Notes: a model not told the origin generated them from the letters alone. Numbered from the stretch's first letter, positions 43,314 to 53,655 are shown. The stretch is 64,000 bases of DNA from Bacteriovoracaceae bacterium UBA7317 (GCA_002474345.1 DKQD01000168.1:1-64000); one strand, 5' to 3'. Numbers and translations: made by a program.

Positions 43314-45017
43314 TTAAAAAATTAGGCCATCCAAAATTATTTTAAAGTCTCTTTCAAAATAACTTTTCGAGGATTTTTCTAAAGAGTCATAAGAGTAGGT
43401 GATGGTAATAAGCTTTCCTTTTTTGTAAATTGAAAGAGCTATTGTTCTCACAGGAAAGAGTGTAAGAAAATTCCACTCAATAGTACTTTTCAAAACTTTA
43501 GTTTGGTCTTTTAAATGGATGACCTCGTTTTTAACAAGCCTAACGTTGTCACCAGCTTTTTTAAAATTTTCCTTTATTATGCCGCCGTTTTTTTCAAGCG
43601 GAACACCTTTAGAGATAGAATCGAGATTAATAGAGATACGGGCACCCATGGGGGTAGTTAACGCCATAATTTCTTGATCAGTCATTAGTTTTGATTGTGT
43701 ACTTCCTACGGGAAAATCTAAGCTAAAGGAAGGTGAGTCGGCTCTTTTAAAAACATTTTTTCTAGTGAGGCCTTCATTTTGGGAAAGCCAAATAAAAGGC
43801 CTTTCTCTTTTTGCATGACTAATTAGGGAATTAAATTTTTGATGAATCCCCTTATTTTCTTTAAGCGAAGAGTTGGATATAACAGAAGGGAGAATATATT
43901 CATCGAGAAGGGCCTTAGGAATAAAGTTTTTTCCTTTTTCTATGGGGAGGTGGCTTGTAAAGACAACAACCATATTCCTGTCAGGAATTATGTAGATAAA
44001 CTGGCCCATAAAACCCACGGCCATATAATAATTTTCGCTTGGTTCTTTTTTTGAAAATGTAAAGTTCCATCTATTACGCCACAGCTTATCAAGCCTATAC
44101 ATAGCAGGTCCATTCCACCACTGATAACCATAGTTTTGATAGAGGTCTGATTCTAAGTGCGTTTTTGTTGATGCCTCAATCCATTTTTTAGAAATAATTT
44201 GTTTGTCTTCCCATTTGCCCTTGTTAAGGTAGAGAAGGCCAAACTTTGCCATATCTCTTGGTCTCATATGCATACCACCCCAACCAATATGTGTTCCCCT
44301 TGGGTCAAGCTTCCACTTAATATTAGATTTTGAAATCCCAAGAGGGTTGAAAAGATATTTTTGGGCAAAGTCCTGAGGTTTCTTTCGAGTCGCCTTAAAT
44401 AAAAGAGCAGAAATTAAATAACTAACGCCGTTACTATAATTAAATTTTTTACCAGGGGGACTCTCAAGGGGGAGGTCTAAAAGATACTGGACCCAGTCTT
44501 CCTGGCCCCTCATTTTAATAAGACCTTTCCATTTATACCGCCAATTGTCCTCGGTTTTAAGGCCTGAACTCATCATAAGTAAATGTTCTAAGGTGAGGTC
44601 TTTTAATCGACTTTTATTTTTTGAGGAAAGCTTTTGGGGAAAAAAATCAATAACTTTTGCGTTTACGCTTTTTATATACCCCTTATCAATAGCAATTCCA
44701 ACAAGAGCAGAGAGGATGCTTTTTGTGACTGAATGGATGATATGTTTTTTTTCCTTTTTATAGGGATATTTATAGTAATCTGTAACTAAAAAGCCATTTC
44801 TAATAATGGAGATGTTATCAATTTTATAATTTTCCTTCTTAAGAAGTTGAAGCATTGCAGTTAATTTCTTAGAGTCCATTCCTTGTTTTTCAGGTGTCGA
44901 TTCCTTCCAGGTTTTGGTTGGCCAATAAGAGGGGCTGCGAGGGCCTTTTTTTAATAGTGGTGGTTTTGTTTGACAGGAGATTAAAAGAAAGAGAAGAAAA
45001 AACTGTACTCTCAGCAT
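43314..45017 (-). CDS. beta-lactamase-family serine hydrolase, lipoprotein
   Basis: 567 residues; lipobox LLFLLISCQTK (Cys15). Class C beta-lactamase/esterase fold: Ser96-x-x-Lys99 in HSVTKSILSALVG, the Tyr-x-Asn motif in FNYSNGVSY, and a region GFMGQFIYIIPDRNMVVVF that holds the third active-site strand. After residue 380 there is a 180-residue C-terminal domain of unknown type. Members act as esterases, peptidases or beta-lactamases; without the His/Lys-Thr-Gly box readable, esterase or D-aminopeptidase-like activity is as likely as antibiotic cleavage. Periplasmic, membrane anchored. Confidence 0.8.
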   Translation of the reverse strand: MLRVQFFLLFLLISCQTKPPLLKKGPRSPSYWPTKTWKESTPEKQGMDSKKLTAMLQLLKKENYKIDNISIIRNGFLVTDYYKYPYKKEKKHIIHSVTKSILSALVGIAIDKGYIKSVNAKVIDFFPQKLSSKNKSRLKDLTLEHLLMMSSGLKTEDNWRYKWKGLIKMRGQEDWVQYLLDLPLESPPGKKFNYSNGVSYLISALLFKATRKKPQDFAQKYLFNPLGISKSNIKWKLDPRGTHIGWGGMHMRPRDMAKFGLLYLNKGKWEDKQIISKKWIEASTKTHLESDLYQNYGYQWWNGPAMYRLDKLWRNRWNFTFSKKEPSENYYMAVGFMGQFIYIIPDRNMVVVFTSHLPIEKGKNFIPKALLDEYILPSVISNSSLKENKGIHQKFNSLISHAKRERPFIWLSQNEGLTRKNVFKRADSPSFSLDFPVGSTQSKLMTDQEIMALTTPMGARISINLDSISKGVPLEKNGGIIKENFKKAGDNVRLVKNEVIHLKDQTKVLKSTIEWNFLTLFPVRTIALSIYKKGKLITITYSYDSLEKSSKSYFERDFKIILDGLIF

Positions 45018-45113
45018 ATTCTTATGACCTTTAGAAGCTGTTAATAAAAGCAGAAAGCATTTTAAAGAATATCAAGAAACGAGATAGGTTGGCCAACTTG
45101 GGAAAGATAAATG

Positions 45114-46325
45114 TTATAACCCATTTTTTCGTATCCACTTCTCATTAGGGGATTTAGGCCTGTAGTTTTTACGGGTTAATTTTTCCATGTAGTCCGTTAT
45201 CTCTCCATCAACTAACCAGTTCTTCTTTGACCAAACTTGCTTTTGTCTTTTAATATATGCTGTTCTGCAAATAGGGTTAATGACCTGCCTTGAAACTGGC
45301 AAAAAATGATAGGGAAATTGGTCTTTAATAAAATCCACGGCCGATATGCAATAGTCTAACCTTAGAGGTGGCGTAAAGTCTCTTTTATATTTATTTTGTA
45401 AATTTAAAATCCTCTTTTTTATTTTATCGGCCATAACCCTTGAGTAGGGATAAGAGTAATTTATTGTTTCGTCCCAAGCAGGACTTATATAATCCTTGAA
45501 ATCAAATGAATGTTTCTCATTCATCACCCATTTATTGTTTACACATTTTACGTATGGACCTTTAGGACGGGTTGTTTTTACGTAAGGAGTTTTTCCATCT
45601 TCATCAATAAGGTTATCCCAAAAAACCATCCCCATCATATTGGCGGCCAAATCACCATAGGAAAAAATACCTGATGCTTTTAACCCTAAGATTGTATTTT
45701 CCAGCCAATAACCATGGTCAACGGCTTTTTGCAACTCTTTGTAATCCTCTTTTGTCCTTAAATGGTATTCGTAACCTTGTCCTATCCAGTGACCAAATTT
45801 ATCACTACCAATAATGAGGTTAAAAGTTTTTCCAAACCTCTTGTATTCAACTCTTACAACGTTTCCTAGCACAAATTTCATAGGAATAGATTCTTTCCAG
45901 GTAATATCCTGATAGATTGACAGCTTTCTTTTTGTATTCATAACGGGAAATTTAAATTTACCAGACTTGTCTTTTCCTTTATTGATAGAGGTTTCTAAAA
46001 CACCTCCCCATCCAAAACTCATGCTAGGTTTATATTTATCTCCGGAAGGAAAGACAACCGGAACATTGGAAGATAATTTTTGAACCATCGAAAATTTAAG
46101 TCTTTTGATACTGCACTTTTTAATAATTCTTTTATTGGCAGCCTTAACGGCTTTTCTCATTTGAAAACGGACAAATTTATTTAAAGCTGGATAAGAGTTT
46201 GGAAGCTTCATTATTTTATCGTAGTCAGTTAATGAGTCAATTTCACTACTATGGGCCGTGTTTCCCAAACTCAATGTAAATAAAATGATTGATTTAATGA
46301 AAGTAAGAAAATATTTTGAAAACAT
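45114..46325 (-). CDS. periplasmic hypothetical protein
   Basis: 403 residues from the ATG at 46325, which has GAGGT five bases upstream; a TTG twelve bases earlier is less likely. Signal peptide to about NTAHS. The central part GSDKFGHWIGQGYEYHLR followed by SGIFSYGDLAANMMGMVFW has the Asp-Lys-x-x-His and Ser-x-x-Asp-x-x-Ala-Asn pattern of YfiM/DUF2279-like membrane-associated proteins, but the match is distant. Function unknown. Confidence 0.6.
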   Translation of the reverse strand: MFSKYFLTFIKSIILFTLSLGNTAHSSEIDSLTDYDKIMKLPNSYPALNKFVRFQMRKAVKAANKRIIKKCSIKRLKFSMVQKLSSNVPVVFPSGDKYKPSMSFGWGGVLETSINKGKDKSGKFKFPVMNTKRKLSIYQDITWKESIPMKFVLGNVVRVEYKRFGKTFNLIIGSDKFGHWIGQGYEYHLRTKEDYKELQKAVDHGYWLENTILGLKASGIFSYGDLAANMMGMVFWDNLIDEDGKTPYVKTTRPKGPYVKCVNNKWVMNEKHSFDFKDYISPAWDETINYSYPYSRVMADKIKKRILNLQNKYKRDFTPPLRLDYCISAVDFIKDQFPYHFLPVSRQVINPICRTAYIKRQKQVWSKKNWLVDGEITDYMEKLTRKNYRPKSPNEKWIRKNGL

Positions 46326-46462
46326 CTTATACCTCAAAATAAATAACAGGACTTGAGGTCTTATCGGAAATTAGGAAATATCTCTTGAAAGTTTTATATT
46401 AAATTAGGAGGCTAAAAGTTGTTTGAAAACTATTAAAATCTTCTTTAAAATTTGTATTAAAT

Positions 46463-46492
46463 AAAAAAGGCTTCTGTAAAGAAGCCTTTTTT
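46463..46492 (-). terminator. terminator of the lipocalin gene
   Basis: AAAAAAGGCTTC (46463-46474) and GAAGCCTTTTTT (46481-46492) form a 12-bp stem with a six-base loop; the stem ends in A/T runs on both sides, so it can work in either direction. It lies 24 bases past the lipocalin stop. Confidence 0.9.
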
Positions 46493-46515
46493 AGAAATAT
46501 TTAATTGAATAGCTA

Positions 46516-47046
46516 TTATTTAAGCTTTGAAAACCTTAGCTTTTTAACTGGGTAACCAAGTTCTTTAGCATAACTCACATATTCATTGTAAAGTTCTCTT
46601 GGCATGGAAAGAGTTTTTGACATAATCCAAAGGTCGCTTCTTCCTCTTCCACCAACCATAACATATTGATAGTCATCATCAATTTTAATAATGTTGTAGT
46701 CGGCCTTAACTCTAAAAAGCCTTGTGAAAAAGCTGTTAAAGCTTACTTCAAGTTCAGAGTTTGTTTCAAAGTTAACAATCTTTGCCTGACCAGAAATAGT
46801 CGATGTTTTATTTCTTTTTTTATAACAAGTGTTTAAAAGTGAGATTTCTTCTTCGCTTACAATTTTGTACTCAGCTGTTTGAAGAAGGCACTTTCTGTTA
46901 AAAAATTGTGGGAGTGAGGAAATTGTGTACCATTTTCCAACAAAGCTTTCTACGTCTACGATTTTTTTTGTATGAACAGGTCCCTTTGAAGCTAGAGCTG
47001 CTGGCAAGCTAAAAACAACCATGAATGCCAATAATAAGTTTTTCAT
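46516..47046 (-). CDS. lipocalin (Blc-like)
   Basis: 176 residues from the ATG at 47046 (AGGAGA ribosome site; the open frame extends 29 codons upstream but without such a site). Signal peptide MKNLLLAFMVVFSLPAALA; no lipobox cysteine, so it is periplasmic rather than a lipoprotein like E. coli Blc. The lipocalin signature is VESFVGKWYTISSLPQFF near the mature N-terminus, with YVMVGGRGRSDLWIMSKT as the second conserved region. It should bind and carry a small hydrophobic lipid such as lysophospholipid or fatty acid. Confidence 0.85.
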   Translation of the reverse strand: MKNLLLAFMVVFSLPAALASKGPVHTKKIVDVESFVGKWYTISSLPQFFNRKCLLQTAEYKIVSEEEISLLNTCYKKRNKTSTISGQAKIVNFETNSELEVSFNSFFTRLFRVKADYNIIKIDDDYQYVMVGGRGRSDLWIMSKTLSMPRELYNEYVSYAKELGYPVKKLRFSKLK

Positions 47047-47236
47047 AATGTCTCCTGAAATGAAAAAATAATTTCTGTTGCACTCTTTATATAGGATGAA
47101 ATGCATGAAAGGACGTAGACATAAGTTAGACATGCTTATGCTAGTAATTACTGTGGCTTAGAGAATGAATTTCTTTCCTTCTCTCAAAAAAGGGCCAAAT
47201 TTAAAGAAACCGGGGGGCAAAACCGATAAGAAAGTT

Positions 47237-49186
47237 ATGATAATAAGTAAAATTTATTTAAAAATTATCATTTTTTTTTCCATAACTTTTATGGCCCCAC
47301 TTTGGGTAAAAGCTTCTCCTTTAGTTTTAACGAATGAAAAAAGTTTTTATGAACTAGGGCTTCACCTCGAAATTTTGGAAGATAAAACCTCAAAAATGAC
47401 AGTCCTTGAGGTTCAAAGGTCTAAAAACTTTAAAAAAAGTCAAAAGAAAGTCACTCATTTCGGTTTTTCAAAATCAGCTTTTTGGGCGCGGTTTAAAATT
47501 AAAAACCAAAGTAAGAGTAGAGTTTGGATCCTTTCTTTTAATAATTATCAACAAAATAACGTTTCGCTTTTTAAGTTGAAAAACAATGAATGGGAAGAGC
47601 AATTAAGTGGAGACAATCATAGTTTTTCAACAAGAGGAGTAAAGGCAAAGCCCATAACATTTATCTTAACTCCAGGAGATGAATCTCTTTATTTCTTAAG
47701 AGTTGAAGGGGTAATAAGTCAGATTAACGTTGACCTCTCGACACCTATTCACTTTGCAGGTGTCCAGACAAATGAAGACTATATCCTTGGTATTTTTTTT
47801 GGTCTTATTATCACAATGGGTATTTATAACCTCTTTCTTTTCATCTCCACGAAAAATGAAAGTTACCTCTTATACGTCGGCTATGTTTTTTTTGCAGGCC
47901 TTGTTTTCGCCAATGTTTTGGGGTTTTCACAAAGATATCTTTTTCAAAACCTCCCATGGATGAATAACTATGGTTATATTATTTTTATGGGACTTACGGG
48001 GCTCTTTGCTACTTTATTTACTATTTCGTTTTTGGAATTAAAAGAAACAACACCGAAACTTTATAAAATGATGTTTCTTTGCCTGTTTTCTAACATTTTT
48101 TTAATTTTTTCGGCCTTTTTATTTCCCATTAAGTTTTCTGTTTTATTTATGAACATCAATCTTCTCTTTTATACCCCTTTAGTCTTTCTTTGTGGTTTTA
48201 TAAGAACGAAAATGAATTACAGGCCCTCACGGTATTTTTTAGGAGCTTTTGGAGCTCTTATTATAACGGTCATTATCAATACCTTAATGATTTTTAAAAT
48301 TCTTCCTGACGTTAGCTTTTTTAGACAATATGGGGCTCTTTTAGGGCATGCTTTTGAACTAATCCTAATCTCAATGGGTCTAGCTGATCGGTTTAATTTG
48401 GCTAAGGAGGAGGCCCTTAAAAATCAAAAGCTGGCCTTGGAAATACAAAGAAATTTTACTGATAATTTAAGAAAAGAAGTGGAAAATAGGACCAGTGAAC
48501 TTAGAGAAAAAAATGAATATTTAAAAAGTTATGATTATACAGTGGCCCATGATCTTACAAACCCAATTAGTGTGGCCATGACTTATCTCGATTATTACCA
48601 AAACATAGACCCAGAAAAAAAAGAAAAGCGTGACAGTGTTATCATAAAAACTAAAGAGGCTATTGAAAAATCATTGGCCATTATCAATGGTATCCTCCTC
48701 AACTTTACAGTTGACGAAGTTGATCTCACAAAAAGAAACATTTTAAAAATAATTGATATGACCCTTGACCATCTTCAATTAAAAATTGAAGAAAAAAAAG
48801 CAAATATTATTATAGATTTAAAGCAGAAAGAACTCATTTGTAATGATGTTTCAATGTATCAAGTCTTTACAAATCTTATTTCAAACTCTTTAAAATATTC
48901 CAAAGAGGGAAATGTGGAAATTAAAATTTCTTCCTTTTTAAAAGGAGAAGAATTCTTTTTAGAATTAAGCGATAATGGCATTGGTATTGAAAAAGAAAGA
49001 GTGAATACTATTTTTAAGTTAAAATCTAGAGAAGAGAGGGAAGATTTAAAAGATCTTAAGGTTAAAGGTCACGGAATTGGTCTTAATATAGTTCAAAGGT
49101 TGGTTAAAGAAAATAATGGAAGAGTCGAAGTTAAATCGGCTCTAGGGAAAGGAACTACGTTTACGCTTATTTTTCCAAATAAATAA
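47237..49186 (+). CDS. 7TMR-DISM sensor histidine kinase
   Basis: About 649 residues if begun at the ATG at 47237, which gives a normal signal peptide (KIYLKIIIFFSITFMAPL); an ATG at 47165 would add 24 Lys/Pro-rich residues. Order: DISMED2 extracellular domain, seven transmembrane helices, coiled coil, HisKA with phospho-His438 in YTVAHDLTNPIS, and HATPase with NLISNSLKYSKEG, ELSDNGIGIE and GHGIGLNIVQRLV. Orthodox kinase, no receiver. The sensor half is a paralogue of that at 8915-12916 (shared FYELGLHLxILEDKT and GxSKSAxWxRxKI). No response regulator is adjacent, so it is an orphan. Confidence 0.88.
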   Translation: MIISKIYLKIIIFFSITFMAPLWVKASPLVLTNEKSFYELGLHLEILEDKTSKMTVLEVQRSKNFKKSQKKVTHFGFSKSAFWARFKIKNQSKSRVWILSFNNYQQNNVSLFKLKNNEWEEQLSGDNHSFSTRGVKAKPITFILTPGDESLYFLRVEGVISQINVDLSTPIHFAGVQTNEDYILGIFFGLIITMGIYNLFLFISTKNESYLLYVGYVFFAGLVFANVLGFSQRYLFQNLPWMNNYGYIIFMGLTGLFATLFTISFLELKETTPKLYKMMFLCLFSNIFLIFSAFLFPIKFSVLFMNINLLFYTPLVFLCGFIRTKMNYRPSRYFLGAFGALIITVIINTLMIFKILPDVSFFRQYGALLGHAFELILISMGLADRFNLAKEEALKNQKLALEIQRNFTDNLRKEVENRTSELREKNEYLKSYDYTVAHDLTNPISVAMTYLDYYQNIDPEKKEKRDSVIIKTKEAIEKSLAIINGILLNFTVDEVDLTKRNILKIIDMTLDHLQLKIEEKKANIIIDLKQKELICNDVSMYQVFTNLISNSLKYSKEGNVEIKISSFLKGEEFFLELSDNGIGIEKERVNTIFKLKSREEREDLKDLKVKGHGIGLNIVQRLVKENNGRVEVKSALGKGTTFTLIFPNK

Positions 49187-49323
49187 TTTTACCACTCTAC
49201 CTACATTTTTTTTAAGCTGAATAAATAAAGTGAATTTGTCTTTTATGGAAAAGTAATCTTTTCCCTTATTTTGTCGAAAAAAATGGAAAGGTTTTTATTC
49301 TATAAAAAAATGGATGCGACTTA

Positions 49324-49881
49324 ATGATTAAATTAATAATAAAAAAATTATTTTGTCTTTTGCTCTTTTATTTTTCCATAGAGGTCGCGCATTCAAAGTT
49401 TATGAACCTTAAAATTGATCTACTTTCAAGAGCCGTAGGTGGAACAAATATTGAGCTAGATTTTCTGAGTAACAAATTTTCTGTTGGTCCTGCTTATTAT
49501 GGACTTGACTTAAGTCTTCCAGATTGGAGGTATGAAGCAGAACTATACGGAGGTCAAATCAGTTTTCATGCGGAAAGTGCTGACTCTGATGGCTGGTTAG
49601 CAACGGGAAAATATTTAAATGGAAAGTTTGAAATAACATATACAAAAACTAACCTTGTTTATATTTGGTTTGAACCAAATGTATCAGTTCTTTTCGGTTA
49701 TTTAGGTTACCAGTGGATGTGGGATAACTTTAATATCCAGCTAAAATTTGGCCAGTCAAAGTATGATATATTGACAACCTTAAACCTAAAGGCCTCTGAT
49801 GGTTCTACTTTGTCAAAAAATATAGGATCCTACTCCGGCACAAATTCATCTTTTGAGTTCAGGCTAGGTTTGGCTTTTTAA
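49324..49881 (+). CDS. secreted beta-rich hypothetical, possible outer-membrane barrel
   Basis: 185 residues; signal peptide to about EVAHS. The mature protein has regular alternating strands (KFSVGPAYYGLDLSLPDW, NVSVLFGYLGYQWMW) and ends FEFRLGLAF with a terminal Phe, as in outer-membrane barrels. No family recognised. It stands alone between the kinase and the acyl-CoA synthetase. Confidence 0.6.
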   Translation: MIKLIIKKLFCLLLFYFSIEVAHSKFMNLKIDLLSRAVGGTNIELDFLSNKFSVGPAYYGLDLSLPDWRYEAELYGGQISFHAESADSDGWLATGKYLNGKFEITYTKTNLVYIWFEPNVSVLFGYLGYQWMWDNFNIQLKFGQSKYDILTTLNLKASDGSTLSKNIGSYSGTNSSFEFRLGLAF

Positions 49882-50188
49882 AAATATTTTCTTTAGTATT
49901 CTTTTATATTGGACTAATACCTAATAGACGGCTCAAAATTATTATTTAATTTCTAATTTATCTTTTTCACTAGACCCTCCGTCAAAATAGGCAATTCAAT
50001 TTTGAATTTATAGAAAAACCAAAAAAAATTATTTAAAAGATAAAAAAAGCTAAATAAAAAAAAAGAATTTTTAACCTCTATTAAATTTATTTTTCTTTTT
50101 GAGTTCTGATGGTCAAAAATTGTAAGTTTAATTGCCAATGTAATGGTATTATCTAATCGGAATAAAGATGAGAATTAAGGACTAAAGA
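49882..50188. other. intergenic, no gene supported
   Basis: Very AT-rich. A 61-codon minus-strand frame (49953-50138) exists but starts with TTG, lacks a ribosome site and has low-complexity Phe/Lys content expected by chance here. The acyl-CoA synthetase promoter should lie at the right end. Confidence 0.45.
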
Positions 50189-51892
50189 ATGATTTATGAC
50201 CCAAAGATTTGGTTAAAAAATTACGATAAAGAAGTCCCGCCTGAGCTAGATATCCAGGCCGATTGTATGATGGAATACATAGAAAAAAGATGTCAGGATT
50301 ATTTATCTAGGCCTGCTTTTAATTTTTTAGGTGTCCAAAAAAGCTATAAAGAACTCTTTGATGGCGCCTATCAGTTTGCAAAAGGCCTTAATGAAAAAGG
50401 TTTTGGCAAAGGAGATGTGGTTGCTATACACATGCCCAATATTCCCCATTACCTTTTTGCTATGCTTGGGGCTTTGAAAGCAGGTTGTACAATAACAGGA
50501 ATATCTCCCTTACTTTCACCTGATGAAGCCGAACATGAATTAAATGATTGCAAGGCAAAAGTCCTTGTTACCTTAGATGTTATGTTTGAAGAAAAAATAA
50601 TTAAAAAAAAGAATGAGCTTCCTCATTTAAACTTAATTTTAACGGCAAATGTTGGTGATTACCTTCCCTCTTTTAAAAGTTTTCTTGGAAAGCTTTTGAA
50701 AAAAATTCCTGTTGGAAAAATTGAGCCGATTGAAGGTAAAGAGATCATGCCTTTTGTTAATTTTTGCAAATCATTTCCAGCAGAACCTCCCTCAATTCAA
50801 GTTGGAAGGGATGAAATGGCCATTATCCAATACACAGGTGGAACAACAGGTCCTTCAAAAGGTGCTGTTTTATCCCATGGTAATATGTTGGCTGGTATGT
50901 CTATTTTTGAAAAATGGGTAACTTCTAGGGATGGTGAGGGAAGAAACCTAGCGCTTTTTCCTTATTTTCATATTGGAGGCCTGGCGATTTGTTGGGGAAC
51001 ATTCATGAGGGCAGGGGAGCAAACCTTAATTCCCAACCCGAGGGATTTAAAGTTTCTAATGAAAGAATGGAAATCTTTAAAACCTACTTGGGGAGTGATG
51101 GCCCCTTCTCTTTTTATTCTTCTTTTGGGTGAAAAAGAATTTCACGAAATGGATTTTGCCGAAATGGAGTGGTGTTACTCAGGTTCAGCACCTTTTTCAC
51201 CAGAAGTCCTTCACGAGGTTGAAGACATTATTGGGAAGGGGAAGATTACTGAGTGCTATGGGATGACGGAAACCTGTGCTATGAATACTGGAAACCCTCA
51301 AAGAGGTATGAATAAGGTAGGTTCTGTAGGACTTCCTTATCCTTCTACTCATGTTCGTATAGTTGATATTGAAACAGGTTTAAAAGACATGCCTTTAGGT
51401 GAGGAAGGAGAAATTATCATTAGTGGCCCTCAAGTTACGAAAGGGTACTTTAATAGGCCTGAAGAAACGAAAAATGCTCTGAGGGATCATGATGGGAAAA
51501 CTTACCTTCATACAGGTGATGTCGGCCATATGGATGAAGATGGTTATGTTTGGATTGTTGATAGAGTCAAAGATATGCTTATTGTTGGTGGGTATAAAGT
51601 TTTTTCAGCGGAAGTGGAGTCAAAGTTTTACGATAATCACGAGATTAAGTTTTGTGCACTTATAGGCATACCCAATCCTGAAAAAGCAGGGAGTGAAATC
51701 GTTAAACTTTATGTTCAAAAAAATCCAGAGTTTTCTCATATTTCTAATGAAGACCTTAAAGCAAAGCTTATTTCTTTTGCTAAGGAAAAGATGGCACCCT
51801 ATAAAGTACCGAAGATTATCGAATTTATTGACGAAATGCCTCTGACAGGAGTTGGAAAAGTTGATAAAAAGGTATTAAGGGCGAGGAATTAG
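50189..51892 (+). CDS. long-chain fatty-acid-CoA ligase (AMP-forming)
   Basis: 567 residues, full-length ANL-superfamily ligase: P-loop in IIQYTGGTTGPSKGAVL, YGMTET, the hinge region TGDVGHMDEDGYVWIVDRVKDM and the catalytic Lys in GVGKVDKKVL. It activates fatty acids to acyl-CoA via an acyl-adenylate and resembles FadD. Cytoplasmic or membrane associated. A second, more divergent ligase lies at 57854-59584. Confidence 0.9.
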   Translation: MIYDPKIWLKNYDKEVPPELDIQADCMMEYIEKRCQDYLSRPAFNFLGVQKSYKELFDGAYQFAKGLNEKGFGKGDVVAIHMPNIPHYLFAMLGALKAGCTITGISPLLSPDEAEHELNDCKAKVLVTLDVMFEEKIIKKKNELPHLNLILTANVGDYLPSFKSFLGKLLKKIPVGKIEPIEGKEIMPFVNFCKSFPAEPPSIQVGRDEMAIIQYTGGTTGPSKGAVLSHGNMLAGMSIFEKWVTSRDGEGRNLALFPYFHIGGLAICWGTFMRAGEQTLIPNPRDLKFLMKEWKSLKPTWGVMAPSLFILLLGEKEFHEMDFAEMEWCYSGSAPFSPEVLHEVEDIIGKGKITECYGMTETCAMNTGNPQRGMNKVGSVGLPYPSTHVRIVDIETGLKDMPLGEEGEIIISGPQVTKGYFNRPEETKNALRDHDGKTYLHTGDVGHMDEDGYVWIVDRVKDMLIVGGYKVFSAEVESKFYDNHEIKFCALIGIPNPEKAGSEIVKLYVQKNPEFSHISNEDLKAKLISFAKEKMAPYKVPKIIEFIDEMPLTGVGKVDKKVLRARN

Positions 51893-51903
51893 TCTTTATT
51901 AGA

Positions 51904-53655
51904 CTAAAATCTAATTTTTATAAGTTTCTCGTCTCTAGGCATCGATTGGGAACCCATAAATTTAAAGTCTTTTTCAAGAAAAGGAATCTTATTTTTTTTA
52001 ACCTCTTCGAAAAAAATCTTCTTTTCCCGAGGAAAGCGTTTTAAGAAATTTATGATTAACCTTTCTTGAACAATTTTATTTTTTTGATGGTGATTTAAAG
52101 AGACTAGTGTTTGTTTTATTAGTTTTTTTACATCAGAGCTTAGAGAAACGAGAAAAACATGAGATATGGTAGGAATAAGAAAATCTGGCGAATTATATTT
52201 TATATCTTCTGTCGTCTTTGATGCGATGATTTCCTCATAGAGGATACTTTTAAGTTTTTTTTCAAATTTTAGTAAATAGGGAATGCTCTCAATGAGTTTC
52301 AAACGAGCTTTTCCTTCTCCATTTTTGGGTACAATATCCAAGGTTTCCTTAAAAAGGAGGAAAGACTTTTTCATATTTGGATGTTGCTTTATTTTATTTG
52401 CAATTTCTGAAACCTTTTTATAATGAATTGATTTTCCTTCACTCATTAAAAGAGTCTTTTTTTTCCGCTCATTCCTTCTTTTACCAAGGGGAATTTGACG
52501 GTTATGTTTTCTGTTTACTTTCCATCCTCTTCTTTTGACTTCAGGAGGATCCATGTCAATTTTGATTTTACTAAGCCCATCACTATCAAGAGAAGACAGC
52601 TTTTCCCATTGAATATCCGAGGCCCTAAGCCTTTTATTATTAATATTAATTAGCGTAACGTGACCTTTATAACCATCTCCTTTCATCATATACCAAGGTC
52701 CTCCTACATTAATAGCTGGTATACCTTTCCAAGTGCTGTATTTCGTCCTATGGGTATGTCCATAGATTATAGCGACAATATTATAGGGCTTGATAATGTT
52801 ATAAAATCTTTTATGATCTCTCTTGTTAAAGCGCTTGTCCCCACGAAACATTCCGAGCTTGTTCGGCTGATAGAGAGGGTAATGCATCATAATAACAACA
52901 CCCTCACCGGTTTTTTTAACGAACCTTTTGAGGTATTTTGATAAAAAAGGAAGGGAAAACTTTGGGTCAAGAAACTTTTCATGGGGTTTTCTTCCTTTTT
53001 TCAATTTATTTACATACTCATTATCCTGACCTGCCTTAATATTAAGATTTATAAAATGAACATTATCCCATTTCCAGGCGTAATGAGAATAATAGGGCGC
53101 CATGAAAGCTGTGATGTTTGACTTCAGTGGCGCCATTGATCCAATTAAGTTTATAACTGTATGGTATTTATAATTAAAGGGCCTATTCCTTATATAATCA
53201 TGGTTCCCATAACCCTCATAAATTGGGTATTTTAATTGAGGCCTTCCGGTTAAAACATTTCTTCCTCCACCACAAAGCCCATACATTTCATAAAAGTGTT
53301 GAGTTTCTGTTTCGGCTTTACGCCCATTATCACTCGAAACCCCTGGAGTACCACCATATTCAACCAAGTCTCCCGCCACTAAAACACCTCGAATGTCCTT
53401 TATATTTCCATTAAAACCAAAATTTTTAGGCCATTTTTTTCCTTCAATTCGATTTATGGCCTTAATATTAAGGGGATTCATATCCTCATTAACGTTTACA
53501 TATTTAAAGGGCTGAGAATCACCAAAGGCCATGAAAGTGATATCTGTCTTACCGTTTCCTGCATGAAAATCCTCTACCCTCTCTTCGCAAAATTTTAGGG
53601 TCTGCCCATAACAATTTGAAACGATAAGACTAAGTGAGATAAATAGCTTTTTCAT
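51904..53655 (-). CDS. periplasmic calcineurin-like metallophosphoesterase
   Basis: 583 residues from the ATG at 53655 (AAGG nine bases upstream; the in-frame TTG two codons earlier is too close). Signal peptide KKLFISLSLIVSNCYG. All metal-site motifs are visible: MAFGDSQPF, VLVAGDLVEYGG, YEGYGNHDY, VVIMMHYPLY and IYGHTHRT. The phosphoesterase covers about residues 35-330; the last 250 residues are Lys-rich helices of unknown role. Likely a secreted phosphomonoesterase or phosphodiesterase. Convergent with the acyl-CoA ligase gene, 11 bases apart. Confidence 0.85.
   Translation of the reverse strand: MKKLFISLSLIVSNCYGQTLKFCEERVEDFHAGNGKTDITFMAFGDSQPFKYVNVNEDMNPLNIKAINRIEGKKWPKNFGFNGNIKDIRGVLVAGDLVEYGGTPGVSSDNGRKAETETQHFYEMYGLCGGGRNVLTGRPQLKYPIYEGYGNHDYIRNRPFNYKYHTVINLIGSMAPLKSNITAFMAPYYSHYAWKWDNVHFINLNIKAGQDNEYVNKLKKGRKPHEKFLDPKFSLPFLSKYLKRFVKKTGEGVVIMMHYPLYQPNKLGMFRGDKRFNKRDHKRFYNIIKPYNIVAIIYGHTHRTKYSTWKGIPAINVGGPWYMMKGDGYKGHVTLININNKRLRASDIQWEKLSSLDSDGLSKIKIDMDPPEVKRRGWKVNRKHNRQIPLGKRRNERKKKTLLMSEGKSIHYKKVSEIANKIKQHPNMKKSFLLFKETLDIVPKNGEGKARLKLIESIPYLLKFEKKLKSILYEEIIASKTTEDIKYNSPDFLIPTISHVFLVSLSSDVKKLIKQTLVSLNHHQKNKIVQERLIINFLKRFPREKKIFFEEVKKNKIPFLEKDFKFMGSQSMPRDEKLIKIRF

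Noticed and set aside
49953-50138. 61-codon minus-strand frame
   Set aside because: TTG start, no ribosome site, low-complexity composition typical of AT-rich intergenic DNA.
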